From JALOTE01 sp031422195 (GTDB taxonomy: Bacteria > Pseudomonadota > Alphaproteobacteria > Rhizobiales > Rhizobiaceae): a DNA stretch of 64,000 nucleotides. This document shows positions 45,376 to 53,898 of this stretch, in pieces. The stretch lies in NCBI GenBank assembly GCA_031422195.1, contig JANOPZ010000079.1, forward strand, positions 1 to 64,000. The letters run 5' to 3'. Numbering within the stretch: position 1 is the stretch's first letter; every line of letters starts with the position of its first letter. A model generated the notes under the pieces. The model ran no database searches. It was not told where the DNA came from and worked only from the letters and a program-made list of their open reading frames with translations. Both the position numbers and the translations under genes were made by a program.

Positions 45376-45867
45376 ATGACCCATTTTGCCCGCTCGGCCA
45401 TTGCCGCCATTGCACTTTCGGCAGCTGCCCTTCTGCCCGCTGCTGCCCAACAAATCGGCGAGGTTGGCGTGGATTGGCTCGGCAATGACATCATTATTGA
45501 AGCCGTAAAAGACCCGGCAATCACCGGCATAACCTGCCATGTCGCCTATTTTGACCGCGGCGTCATAGACCGCCTGCAAAAGGGCAATTGGTTTGAAGAT
45601 CCCTCAAATTCATCCATATCATGCCGCCAGACGGGCCCCGTCACGATTGGTACAATTGATTTGAGCCAAGAGGGGGAGGATATTTTCAGTGAAGGCCGAT
45701 CGCTAGTTTGGAAAAGCCTAATTGTGAACCGCATTTATGATAAAGCCAATGATACGTTGGTTTATCTCGCCCATACCCGCCAAGTCCAAGATGGGTCGGC
45801 TAAAATGTCGATGTCGGTCGTGCCGCTTTATGCTGCCAACGCAACTTGGACCAACGGCAAGCCGTGA
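45376..45867 (+). CDS. creA: CreA family exported protein
   Basis: 163 residues from ATG 45376 (GGAG upstream; an earlier frame is open without a site). A signal peptide at residues 1-23 ends ALLPAAA|QQ. CreA signatures: VDWLGNDIIIEAVKDPAITGITCHVAYFDRG, DPSNSSISCRQTGP and SLVWKSLIVNRIYDKANDTLVYL. Two conserved cysteines could form a disulfide in the periplasm. The role of CreA is unknown. Its stop overlaps the GTG start of the MurD2-like gene (GTGA). Confidence 0.92.
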   Translation: MTHFARSAIAAIALSAAALLPAAAQQIGEVGVDWLGNDIIIEAVKDPAITGITCHVAYFDRGVIDRLQKGNWFEDPSNSSISCRQTGPVTIGTIDLSQEGEDIFSEGRSLVWKSLIVNRIYDKANDTLVYLAHTRQVQDGSAKMSMSVVPLYAANATWTNGKP

Positions 45868-47207
45868 AGCATGATTTGATATTTGATGGTGAAATTGCGA
45901 TTTGGGGCTTTGGCCGTGAGGGCCAAGCCACTTATGCATTTATCGTCGGTAAAAACCCGAAGGCGCATATTACCATCATCAATGACGGGCCGGTGGAAGA
46001 TGCGCCGGTCGCGGTCTTAACTGGCAAAGCTGGCAGTTCTGCAATTGCCGCAGGGCAATTTCAATTGGTTGTCAAAAGCCCTGGCATCAGTCTCTACCGG
46101 CCGGAAATCGCAGAAGGCAAACTCAAAGGCACTGCGTTTACATCGGCCACAAACTTGTGGCTTGCAGCTTGGATGGGTGCGCTGACAATTGGCATTACCG
46201 GCACAAAGGGCAAAAGCACGACAGCCAGCGTGTTGCATTATCTATTCGGGCTCAGCGGCAAACGCTCCAAACTTCTGGGCAATGTCGGCTTGGCTGTGCT
46301 CGGCCAAACGCCGGGTGAAGACGTCACGGTGCTCGAACTTTCGTCCTATCAAATTGCCGATTTGCAGCACTTTCCGAAATTGGCTTTGGTCACAAATTTG
46401 CACCCAGAGCATGGGCCGTGGCACCATGGCCATGAGAATTACTTCCGCGATAAAATGCGGCTGATAACGGAGGATACCAGCATTCCGTTAGCGCTAAATG
46501 CGCATGATGAACGCGTTGCAGATTTTGTAACAGACCGGCCAAATGTGACGTATTTTGAAACGCCAGAAGGCTTTCACGTTGAAGGCGAAGGCTTATTTGA
46601 TGGCGCACTAAAACTCGATGTCTGCAATTTGGCTTTGCGCGGGCGGCACAATTTGGTCAATGTTGCCGGTGCTTTTACTTTGCTTAAAATGGCAGGCGCC
46701 TACGAGGCTGGCCGCATTTGGGATTTTGCAGGCTTCACGCCCTTGCCGCACCGCTTGCAGGAGTTGCGTCTTTCAAATGGTGTGCTTGCCGTGAATGATA
46801 GCATTTCGACAATTCCTGAAACCACGCGCGCCGCGCTGGAGGTTTATGCGCAAGCGCCGTTTCATTTGATTTTAGGCGGCGTTGACCGTGGGCAGGACTT
46901 TGGCGCGCTTCTGACGCATCTCAAAACGCTGGAAACTCTGCGCGGCATCTATGTGCCCGATGGCCGCCATGTTGATTATCCAAGCACGGGCGAACGGTTG
47001 GAGCGCGATGTAAAGGTGGCAGGATTGCCAATGGCCGGACGTTTTGAAACCTTTGATCAGGCAGTGAAATCGGCTTTGAAAGCCGCTGTTGCAGGCGACA
47101 CGATTTTGTTGTCGCCGGGTGCGCCCAGCCAGAACGAATTTGCTGATTTTGAAAAACGGGGCACACGGTTTTTGAAGTTGTGTGAGAGACACCATTTCCA
47201 ATCTTAG
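45864..47207 (+). CDS. murD2: UDP-MurNAc-L-alanine--L-glutamate ligase, MurD2 type
   Basis: 447-residue Mur ligase beginning at GTG in the creA stop. The opening IAIWGFGREGQATYAF resembles MurD2 of Xanthomonas (IWGWGREGRA) and not the GLxxSG start of canonical MurD. The ATP loop GITGTKGKSTTASV is near 110-123; VLELSSYQIADLQHFPKLALVTNL, HGPWHHGHENYFRDKM and the C-terminal LILGGVDRGQDF and LLSPGAPSQNEFADFEKRG complete the MurD architecture. MurD2 is known to attach L-Glu, which MurL then epimerises. The convergent neighbour is MurL-like and no other murD is present in the window. Substrate preference is inferred. Confidence 0.85.
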   Translation: MKHDLIFDGEIAIWGFGREGQATYAFIVGKNPKAHITIINDGPVEDAPVAVLTGKAGSSAIAAGQFQLVVKSPGISLYRPEIAEGKLKGTAFTSATNLWLAAWMGALTIGITGTKGKSTTASVLHYLFGLSGKRSKLLGNVGLAVLGQTPGEDVTVLELSSYQIADLQHFPKLALVTNLHPEHGPWHHGHENYFRDKMRLITEDTSIPLALNAHDERVADFVTDRPNVTYFETPEGFHVEGEGLFDGALKLDVCNLALRGRHNLVNVAGAFTLLKMAGAYEAGRIWDFAGFTPLPHRLQELRLSNGVLAVNDSISTIPETTRAALEVYAQAPFHLILGGVDRGQDFGALLTHLKTLETLRGIYVPDGRHVDYPSTGERLERDVKVAGLPMAGRFETFDQAVKSALKAAVAGDTILLSPGAPSQNEFADFEKRGTRFLKLCERHHFQS

Positions 47208-47297
47208 TCATTCCCGCATTTATTGCGGGAACCTAGACTTACTTTCTGACATCGCAAAACAAGTCTGGGTCCCCGCAATAAATGCGGGGATGACTAA
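47204..47297. repeat. Long intergenic inverted repeat between murD2 and murL
   Basis: Two 37-base arms (47204-47240 and 47261-47297) are complementary with a few mismatches around a 20-base loop. Each arm contains its own smaller palindrome CCCGCA-TTTAT-TGCGGG (the second arm with an extra G). The element starts inside the murD2 stop and ends 18 bp before the murL stop, filling the gap between convergent genes. It is similar in style to the repeat at 48692-48790, suggesting a dispersed REP-like family; it may also work as a bidirectional terminator. Confidence 0.85.
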
Positions 47298-47314
47298 ACT
47301 TTGGGCTTCGTGCT

Positions 47315-48631
47315 TTACTTTTCAGTCAGCCCCGCCCACGGCATTGGCACAAAATGCGGGCCTTTAATGTCCATCTCGGAGGCAAATCGCGCGCGCAAAG
47401 CCTCAAGATCATAACGTTCGTTCAATTCTGGGGCGAGTGCCCTAACCACCGCCTTGTTTTTCCAAAAAGGATGCGCCGCCAACATGGCAAAAGCCGCCGC
47501 TGTGTCTTCCACATCGCCAACACATTCCCACGGTTTCATGTCGCCAAGGCCCGCTAAATCGCGCGCCATTTGAACGTTTGTTTCATTCTCAAGAATATCC
47601 TTGCCGAAAATCGCGTCCATTTCTGGAGCATTGCAATGCGGGGCGAAAATCGCTGCGGTGAACACGCATTTAGGGCAGGTTCCGCACCAACGTTCATCGT
47701 CTGCCAACACCTTGGTTCCGGCAAACACGAAATTGCGGTTGCAGGATGTGAATTTGTTATGCGCCGGTTTGGCTTTTGTGGCGACTTCACGTGCAATCCA
47801 AAGTTCGGAGTAGGGCCGCAGCAACGAGAACCACTGAGGCGTTGCGCTAACGCATTCGTTAAGTGCCGCACGCATCAGGCCCTCAAAAGCAATCGACTTT
47901 GAATATTGGTGGTTGATGGCGTGGCCGTGGTGCATGATTGTGGGCTTGGACGCGCCGCGCTCATTGGCAAAAATCACGGCGCCTGCGCCTGTCAACGTCG
48001 CATAGGCGGTGAGGATGAGGCTGTTAATCGCGGTGATTGGCACATGGCCGTTATAGCCCCGTTTGGCGCGGGCCAGCGCAATAATTTCCGGCGCGATATG
48101 GCGGTGAATGAAGGTGAGCGGCTCACCAATCATATGCGCCAGCCGGTCGCCGACTTTAGTGTCGAGGATGATCGAGACCGGCTCGTAGGTAAGCCCCGCC
48201 TCATTCATTAACGCCATCGCGGCATGGCTGTCTTTGCCGCCGCCAAACGCCATGATGGCGTGGGTTGAGGCCGATTGCTGCGAGGCGGGCGCGGGGGTGC
48301 TGCCGCTCCAGTGCCAGCGCAGTTTTGGCGGGTAGGGCAGGGCATTGCAGAACAAAAACTCGCCAAGGCCCTCGGTGTAGCACGCAATGATGACAGCCCG
48401 CGCGGCCGGCCCGAGCGGCACTTCGACGGTGATGTCTGATGAGGCTGCGGCTTTGTAATAGGATACGCCAAGGATGGCAGCCATGAGGTTGAGAAGGGCA
48501 GGTTGAGTGCTGAGATTGCGAGTGGTTTTCGGCCAAATGACCCGCTCTTCAAACGTGCCGAATGTCGCGCAGGTGTAGCGGAATGCGCACTCATGGGCAG
48601 AGATAATGACGGGCGGGTGAATGGTGAACAT
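47315..48631 (-). CDS. murL: UDP-MurNAc-L-alanyl-L-glutamate epimerase, MurL type
   Basis: 438-residue PP-loop protein. The ATP motif FGGGKDS is at 129-135, followed by SIILDTKVGDRL, ANERGASKP, HHGHAINHQYSKS and a Cys cluster WCGTCPKC at 315-322. This layout (PP-loop FGGGKDS, NERS-like segment, CGxCPKC) is that of MurL, the ATP-dependent epimerase that converts the L-Glu of UDP-MurNAc-L-Ala-L-Glu to D-Glu in Xanthomonas. Convergent with murD2, which supplies the substrate. No strong ribosome site is seen before the ATG. Family assignment is by motif memory and context; an unrelated PP-loop ATPase is the alternative. Confidence 0.85.
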   Translation of the reverse strand: MFTIHPPVIISAHECAFRYTCATFGTFEERVIWPKTTRNLSTQPALLNLMAAILGVSYYKAAASSDITVEVPLGPAARAVIIACYTEGLGEFLFCNALPYPPKLRWHWSGSTPAPASQQSASTHAIMAFGGGKDSHAAMALMNEAGLTYEPVSIILDTKVGDRLAHMIGEPLTFIHRHIAPEIIALARAKRGYNGHVPITAINSLILTAYATLTGAGAVIFANERGASKPTIMHHGHAINHQYSKSIAFEGLMRAALNECVSATPQWFSLLRPYSELWIAREVATKAKPAHNKFTSCNRNFVFAGTKVLADDERWCGTCPKCVFTAAIFAPHCNAPEMDAIFGKDILENETNVQMARDLAGLGDMKPWECVGDVEDTAAAFAMLAAHPFWKNKAVVRALAPELNERYDLEALRARFASEMDIKGPHFVPMPWAGLTEK

Positions 48632-48691
48632 GGCGGGGGTGTATGGGGGAAAGTTGCAAGTTGTGCAACTCGAAACCCGCTAAACTATAGT

Positions 48692-48790
48692 CATCCTCGG
48701 CCTTGTGCCGAGGACCCCGTCTTAAGAAACCCCGAAACTGATCAATTTATGACAAGAAAGCACTGGGTCCTCGGCACAAGGCCGATGATG
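48692..48790. repeat. Long inverted repeat upstream of murL
   Basis: Arms of 26 bases (48692-48717 and 48765-48790) pair with a single mismatch; each arm contains CCTCGGCC...TTGTGCCGAGG-like inner symmetry. The loop is 47 bases. It occupies most of the 202-bp gap between the start of murL and the end of the next reverse gene. The design matches the 47204 repeat (CATYCYCG... with paired arms), and similar CCTCGGxxTTGTxCCGAGG palindromes are dispersed in many Hyphomicrobiales genomes. It could affect murL transcription. Confidence 0.8.
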
Positions 48791-48833
48791 CGGTCCTATG
48801 TAGCAAACGCACCAAGGTGCGGGCATGAGTAGG

Positions 48834-49685
48834 TTAATTGTCTTTCTGATTATTCTGCTTAATTTGTGTTTGTTTTCCGTTCATAATTACAAAACTTCCA
48901 TTTTGGGTGACTTCATTTCCCGCGAGGTCATATATCCCACTATCGGGGTCGAGGAAAACGCGAATAGACGAAGTGCTCTCAAAGACATTCTCCCAACCGA
49001 AGTCGATGTTAGCCATAAAGTGGTTATTTTCAAAAATGAAATCAAAGCGACTAACGTTTCCGTTAAACCAAATGAAACTGACGGTGTCGCTTTCGCCATT
49101 AACAATGGACTCAGAATATGCTTCTTCTATGGGCCAAACTATTTCTTCAGACTTTGTTACACCTTCGACATTTTGGTAAATAGTAAACCAAAGCTTCGCC
49201 TTCCCCAATAGATCGAATGCTGGAGTTTGCCCGACGTTTTTTACCTGCAATTTGATGACGAAAAATTTAGGGGTAATTTCGTAAGTTGCGTTTGCAAACG
49301 AAAGATAAGGCCGGACTTGAGCCTCGCCCATCTCGCGGGTTACAGCGACGGCATCATCAGCGGATTTTACGGCATTTCTGGTTTCGCGTAGGCTCTCCTT
49401 GAGCAAATATACTGCCCATATGCTAGTTCCAGTTGCTAGAACCGAAAGTATGGCCATTAGCCACTGCGCGTATGAATCTTCCGCCTTAGTATACGTTTCC
49501 CATATACTAGGCCGAATGACTGGATTTGGTTTCCCAGTTTCTAAATTCTGCGCATTCTGGAACTGTTCTTGTTGATAAGTTGGGCTGCGAAAACCGGGGA
49601 AAGACCAAACAAGAAAAAACATCGATATTGCGACGCCGGACACTAATCCAATAGCAAAGATGACACCCCGGTTTTCTTTAAGCAT
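48834..49685 (-). CDS. Membrane protein of unknown function, A+T-rich
   Basis: 283 residues with two hydrophobic helices near residues 7-29 (VIFAIGLVSGVAISMFFLVWSF) and 76-94 (LMAILSVLATGTSIWAVYL), then a helical ETRNAVKSADDAVAVTREMGEAQ stretch and a beta-rich domain beginning VRPYLSFANATYEI and containing LQVKNVGQTPAFDL. Proteins of this layout are common as accessory or phage-linked hypothetical genes in Hyphomicrobiales; I know no function. Base composition is clearly more A+T-rich than the flanking genes, and a long inverted repeat adjoins its 3' end, suggesting acquisition. An open frame on the opposite strand at 48825-49211 is taken as a shadow. Confidence 0.65.
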   Translation of the reverse strand: MLKENRGVIFAIGLVSGVAISMFFLVWSFPGFRSPTYQQEQFQNAQNLETGKPNPVIRPSIWETYTKAEDSYAQWLMAILSVLATGTSIWAVYLLKESLRETRNAVKSADDAVAVTREMGEAQVRPYLSFANATYEITPKFFVIKLQVKNVGQTPAFDLLGKAKLWFTIYQNVEGVTKSEEIVWPIEEAYSESIVNGESDTVSFIWFNGNVSRFDFIFENNHFMANIDFGWENVFESTSSIRVFLDPDSGIYDLAGNEVTQNGSFVIMNGKQTQIKQNNQKDN

Positions 49686-49714
49686 CTTTTATTTCATCCA
49701 TCGCATGAAGCAGC

Positions 49715-52312
49715 CTAAACCCCCCGCACAAACCCGTCCAGCACCCGCTTCTCCCCCGCCCTATCAAACAAAATCGTCAACTTGTTCCCCTCAACGCCCG
49801 TCACATCACCATTGCCAAATTTAATGTGAAACACGCGGTCGCCCGGTTTGTAGGCGGAGGCAACATCCGTCACGGATTTGGCGACGAGTTCGCCTTCCAT
49901 AATGCGGCCTTTGACAGAGGTTCTGCCGGCGCCAAAATCTGAGTCAGATTCGCCGTAGCCGATGCGTTCTACCTGGTGGCCGGAGCGGTTACCCCAATTG
50001 TCGCGGGTGGCATCGGTGCGGTTGGCTTGGGCGCGTTGCCAGCCGGGGGAGGAGTAGGCGGCGTCAAACGGCTGTGCCCCTGCTTTTGTTGCACCGCCGT
50101 TTCCACCAGCGCCAACATTATCAAACCGCGATGAGCCATAGGGGTTGCGACCATATCCGCCATAGTTCTGGTCGGGTGCGGCGACGACGTCGCAGTGGTC
50201 GGCGGGAAGTTCGTCGAGAAAGCGCGACGGGATGGTGGATTGCCACATGCCATGCACCCGGCGGTTGGAGACGAACCACAAATGGGCGCGGCGTTTGGCG
50301 CGGGTGAGGCCGACGTAAGCGAGGCGGCGCTCTTCTTCGAGGCCGGAGCGGCCGCCTTCATCAAGTGCGCGCTGGTGCGGGAAGAGGCCCTCTTCCCAGC
50401 CGGGCAAGAACACGGTCTCAAATTCCAAGCCTTTGGCTGAATGCAGCGTCATAATGTTGACGGCATCGAGGTTGGCGTTTTGCTCGGCATCCATGACCAG
50501 TGACACATGCTCAAGGAAGCTGCGCAGGGATTCATAATCCTGCATTTTGCCGACAAGTTCTTTGAGGTTTTCAAGGCGTTCGGGCGCTTTGGGGTCTGAA
50601 CGGTCGTTCTGCCACATTTCAGTATAGCCGCTATCGTCGAGCATTTGCTCGGCCAATTCATGATGCGGTGTGTTGTCGAGGCGGCCTTGCCAGCGCTCAA
50701 AGTGTTCAACCAAGGACCGCAGGGCATGGCGCGGCTTTGGCTTCATTTCGTCGGTCAGCGTGAGTTCGCTTGCGGCCTGCAACATGGGGATTTGTTTCAC
50801 GCGGGCATAATCATGGATTTGCCGGATAGCGCTTTCACCAAGGCCGCGTTTTGGCGTGTTGACGATACGCTCAAACGCCAAATCATCGGCGGGCTGGCAG
50901 GTAACGCGGAAATAGGCCAGCGCATCGCGCACCTCCTGCCGCTCATAAAAGCGCGGGCCGCCAATCACGCGGTAGTTGAGGCCGATCTCAATGAAGCGGT
51001 CTTCAAACTCGCGGAATTGAAACGAGGCGCGCACAAGGATGGCCATATTGTTAAGTTTGTGGCCCTTGCGTTGCAGTTGCTCGATTTCTTCGCCAAGCGC
51101 GCGGGCTTCTTCGCCTGAATCCCAAGCGGCATGCACCATGACTTTGCTGTCGTCAGGGTCTGTGCGGTCGGTGAAAAGTGTTTTCCCGAGCCGGCCTTCA
51201 TTGTGGGCAATGAGGTGGCCCGATGCGCCGAGAATATGCGCGGTTGAGCGGTAATTTTGTTCGAGCTTAATCGTAGTCGCGCCGGGGAAATCTTTTTCAA
51301 AGCGCAGGATGTTATCGATTTCTGCGCCGCGCCAACCGTAGATGGATTGGTCATCGTCGCCGACAACGCAGATATTCACGGGTTTTGCGTTCGCATCTTG
51401 TCCTCCTCCCCCTTGAGGGAAGCGAGGAAGAGTTGCACCGCGCCCCGCCAGCAGTTTCAGCAGCATATATTGTGCAGTGTTCGTGTCCTGATATTCATCG
51501 ACCAAAATATATTTGAACCGGCGGTGATAATCGGTCAGTACATCAGGGTTGTCGCGCAAAATCATAATCGGTAGGCAGAGCAGATCGCCAAAATCACAGC
51601 AGTTCAGGGTTTTCAATCGCGCTTGATAAGCAGCAAATAAAACGCGGCCTTTGCCATTGCCAAACGCGCGGGCGTCGCCTTCGGCAATGTCATTCGGGCC
51701 AAGACCCTTGTTCTTCCAGCCATCAATCATTTGCGCAAACTGGCGCGCGGGCCAGCGCTTTTCGTCAATGCCTTCAGCGGTGATCAATTGCTTAATCAGG
51801 CGGATGACATCATCGGTGTCAAGAATAGTGAAGCCAGATTTAAGACCGGCGAGTTCGGCATGGCGTCGCAAAAACTTAACGCCGGTTGAGTGGAAGGTGC
51901 CAAGCCACTGCATGCCTTCAACAGCGTCGCCAACCAGATGCAAAATACGCTCCCGCATTTCGCGGGCGGCCTTATTGGTAAACGTAACGCAGAAAATCTG
52001 CGACGGGTAGGCTTTGTTGGTTGCCAGAATATGCGCAATGCGCGTGGTAAGAACCCGCGTTTTACCGGTGCCTGCGCCCGCCAGAACCAGCACCGGGCCC
52101 TCGGTTGACATCACTGCGCGCAGTTGCTCCGGGTTTAACCCATCGAGATAATTGCGCTTTGATCCATTGTTAGAACTTTGGTTTCGTATGCCAAGCGCGC
52201 GCGCAGCCAGCCCTGAGCCACCACCAAAATCATGCGGCGGCGGGGCATAGGCATCATCATCGTTCAAGGCGAAATCATCGGGCGCAGTGGTCATGATTCG
52301 CAATTTAGGCAT
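49715..52312 (-). CDS. UvrD/PcrA-type ATP-dependent DNA helicase
   Basis: SF1A 3'-5' helicase of repair and replication. 865 residues: an unusual acidic/Pro N-terminal extension (1-55), LNPEQLRAV Q-motif, Walker A LAGAGTGKTRV at 78-88, VTFTNKAAREMRER, Walker B LVDEYQDTN, VGDDDQSIYGWRGAE (motif III), LEQNYRS, VNIMTLHSAKGLEFE and VGLTRAKRRAHL. The C-terminus ends in a PcrA-like KPGDRVFHIKFGNGDVTGVEG module. A 20-residue insert (TLPRFPQGGGGQDANAKP, about 291-310) separates motifs II and III. ATG 52294 (MTTAPDDF) is an alternative start; neither has a clear ribosome site. Confidence 0.93.
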   Translation of the reverse strand: MPKLRIMTTAPDDFALNDDDAYAPPPHDFGGGSGLAARALGIRNQSSNNGSKRNYLDGLNPEQLRAVMSTEGPVLVLAGAGTGKTRVLTTRIAHILATNKAYPSQIFCVTFTNKAAREMRERILHLVGDAVEGMQWLGTFHSTGVKFLRRHAELAGLKSGFTILDTDDVIRLIKQLITAEGIDEKRWPARQFAQMIDGWKNKGLGPNDIAEGDARAFGNGKGRVLFAAYQARLKTLNCCDFGDLLCLPIMILRDNPDVLTDYHRRFKYILVDEYQDTNTAQYMLLKLLAGRGATLPRFPQGGGGQDANAKPVNICVVGDDDQSIYGWRGAEIDNILRFEKDFPGATTIKLEQNYRSTAHILGASGHLIAHNEGRLGKTLFTDRTDPDDSKVMVHAAWDSGEEARALGEEIEQLQRKGHKLNNMAILVRASFQFREFEDRFIEIGLNYRVIGGPRFYERQEVRDALAYFRVTCQPADDLAFERIVNTPKRGLGESAIRQIHDYARVKQIPMLQAASELTLTDEMKPKPRHALRSLVEHFERWQGRLDNTPHHELAEQMLDDSGYTEMWQNDRSDPKAPERLENLKELVGKMQDYESLRSFLEHVSLVMDAEQNANLDAVNIMTLHSAKGLEFETVFLPGWEEGLFPHQRALDEGGRSGLEEERRLAYVGLTRAKRRAHLWFVSNRRVHGMWQSTIPSRFLDELPADHCDVVAAPDQNYGGYGRNPYGSSRFDNVGAGGNGGATKAGAQPFDAAYSSPGWQRAQANRTDATRDNWGNRSGHQVERIGYGESDSDFGAGRTSVKGRIMEGELVAKSVTDVASAYKPGDRVFHIKFGNGDVTGVEGNKLTILFDRAGEKRVLDGFVRGV

Positions 52313-52400
52313 TTTGATTGAAATTGCGAGACTTTGAGGTGCCGCAGGCTTGTTTTTGTTCCGTTCTCACGGTCAAGTGCAAGAAGTCATGGAGAAAAAT

Positions 52401-53810
52401 ATGGCGTTGAAAGATGTTTTGGCGGTCAAACGCAATGAAACCGGCATTAACGCCGTACTTGGCGTGTTGAAACAACAATATGGTGAGCGGTTTCAAACTG
52501 GCTTTGATGTTCGCACGCAACACGGCCACACAACGACTTACATTCCCAATCAAGCTCCGGACGGCGTGGTGTTTCCTGAAAATAGTGCGGAAGTTGCTGA
52601 GATTGTAAAAATCTGTGCGAGTTACCACGTGCCAATCATTCCTTATGGAACCGGCACATCCCTTGAGGGCCATGTCAACGCACCGGGCGGTGGCATTTCG
52701 GTGGATACCTCAAAAATGAACCGCGTTTTGGCTGTGCATCCTGAAGATTTGGATTGTGTGGTTGAACCGGGCGTAACGCGCGAACAACTCAATATAGAAC
52801 TGCGCGCCACAGGTCTGTTTTTCCCGATTGACCCCGGTGCCAATGCCTCGCTTGGCGGTATGGCCTCAACGCGCGCCTCAGGCACCAATGCTGTGCGCTA
52901 TGGCACGATGAAAGATAATGTGATTGCGCTAACGGCGGTGACGGCCACAGGCGAGATCATCAAAACCGCGCGGCGGGTGAAAAAAACATCGGCCGGTTAT
53001 GATTTAACGCGGCTGTTTGTCGGTTCTGAAGGAACGCTTGGCATTATTACCGATTTAACCCTGAAATTGCAGGGCATTCCTCAAGCAATTTCTGGCGGGG
53101 TTTGTCCGTTCCCGAGTGTTGAAGCAGCCTGTCAGGCGACGATTGCTACCATTCAAAGCGGCATACCTGTAGCGCGGATTGAGTTGGTGAACGCCCTGCA
53201 AATGCGGGCAATGATTGCTTATTCCGACTTGAAATATGATGAAACGCCGGCATTGTTTGTTGAGTTTCATGGCACTGCTGCGAGCGTCGCGGAACAAGCA
53301 GAAATGTTCAACGCGATTGCTGAAGATTTGGGCGGCGGGCCGTTTTTGTGGACTTCGGTTGCAGAAGAGCGCACCAAATTGTGGAAAGCGCGCCATGATG
53401 CCTATTGGTCAGCGCTCAAATTACGGCCGGGTGCGCAAGCGATTTCAACCGATGTGTGCGTGCCGATTTCAAGATTGGCGGAATGTGTGGCCGAAACTGA
53501 AGCCGATATTGCGGCTTCAAACTTAATTGCACCGATTGTTGGCCATGTCGGCGATGGTAACTTTCATGTGTTGATTTTACTCGATGCCGCAAAAGCCGAA
53601 GAGATTTCAGCAGCCGAAGCTTTCGTCGTAAGGCTCAATGAACGGGCCTTGGCGATGGAAGGCACTTGCACCGGCGAACACGGCATCGGGCAAGGAAAAA
53701 TTGCGTTTTTGGAACGTGAGCTTGGCGGCGCAGTGGACGTCATGCGCGCAATCAAGATGGCGCTTGATCCGCATAACATCATGAACCCGGGAAAGATTTT
53801 CTCGCGTTGA
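52401..53810 (+). CDS. FAD-linked oxidase, D-lactate dehydrogenase (cytochrome)/GlcD-like
   Basis: 469 residues from ATG 52401 (GGAG 6 bases before; earlier in-frame starts at 52389 and 52350 are possible). FAD-binding type 4 domain: PYGTGTSLEGHVNAPGGGIS, EPGVTREQLNIEL, DPGANASLGGMASTRASGTN and GSEGTLGIITDLTLKL. C-terminal domain: GHVGDGNFHVLI, CTGEHGIGQGK and DPHNIMNPGKIF. The closest type is the cytochrome-linked D-lactate dehydrogenase (LDHD-like), but glycolate and other 2-hydroxy acid substrates cannot be excluded. No Fe-S partner gene is adjacent, which argues against the glycolate oxidase complex. Confidence 0.85.
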   Translation: MALKDVLAVKRNETGINAVLGVLKQQYGERFQTGFDVRTQHGHTTTYIPNQAPDGVVFPENSAEVAEIVKICASYHVPIIPYGTGTSLEGHVNAPGGGISVDTSKMNRVLAVHPEDLDCVVEPGVTREQLNIELRATGLFFPIDPGANASLGGMASTRASGTNAVRYGTMKDNVIALTAVTATGEIIKTARRVKKTSAGYDLTRLFVGSEGTLGIITDLTLKLQGIPQAISGGVCPFPSVEAACQATIATIQSGIPVARIELVNALQMRAMIAYSDLKYDETPALFVEFHGTAASVAEQAEMFNAIAEDLGGGPFLWTSVAEERTKLWKARHDAYWSALKLRPGAQAISTDVCVPISRLAECVAETEADIAASNLIAPIVGHVGDGNFHVLILLDAAKAEEISAAEAFVVRLNERALAMEGTCTGEHGIGQGKIAFLERELGGAVDVMRAIKMALDPHNIMNPGKIFSR

Positions 53811-53898
53811 ACAGCAAATCTACAGCGCTGCCATTTTCGCAACCTATTTGCTGGTCTAGGCTGGTCAAGATGAAGATGTGTTTTGAAAGAAGCCGCCA

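Noticed and set aside
48825..49211. 128-codon plus-strand open frame opposite the membrane protein gene
   Set aside because: It starts with a hydrophobic stretch but mirrors the A+T-rich reverse gene, which has the better protein features; no ribosome site.
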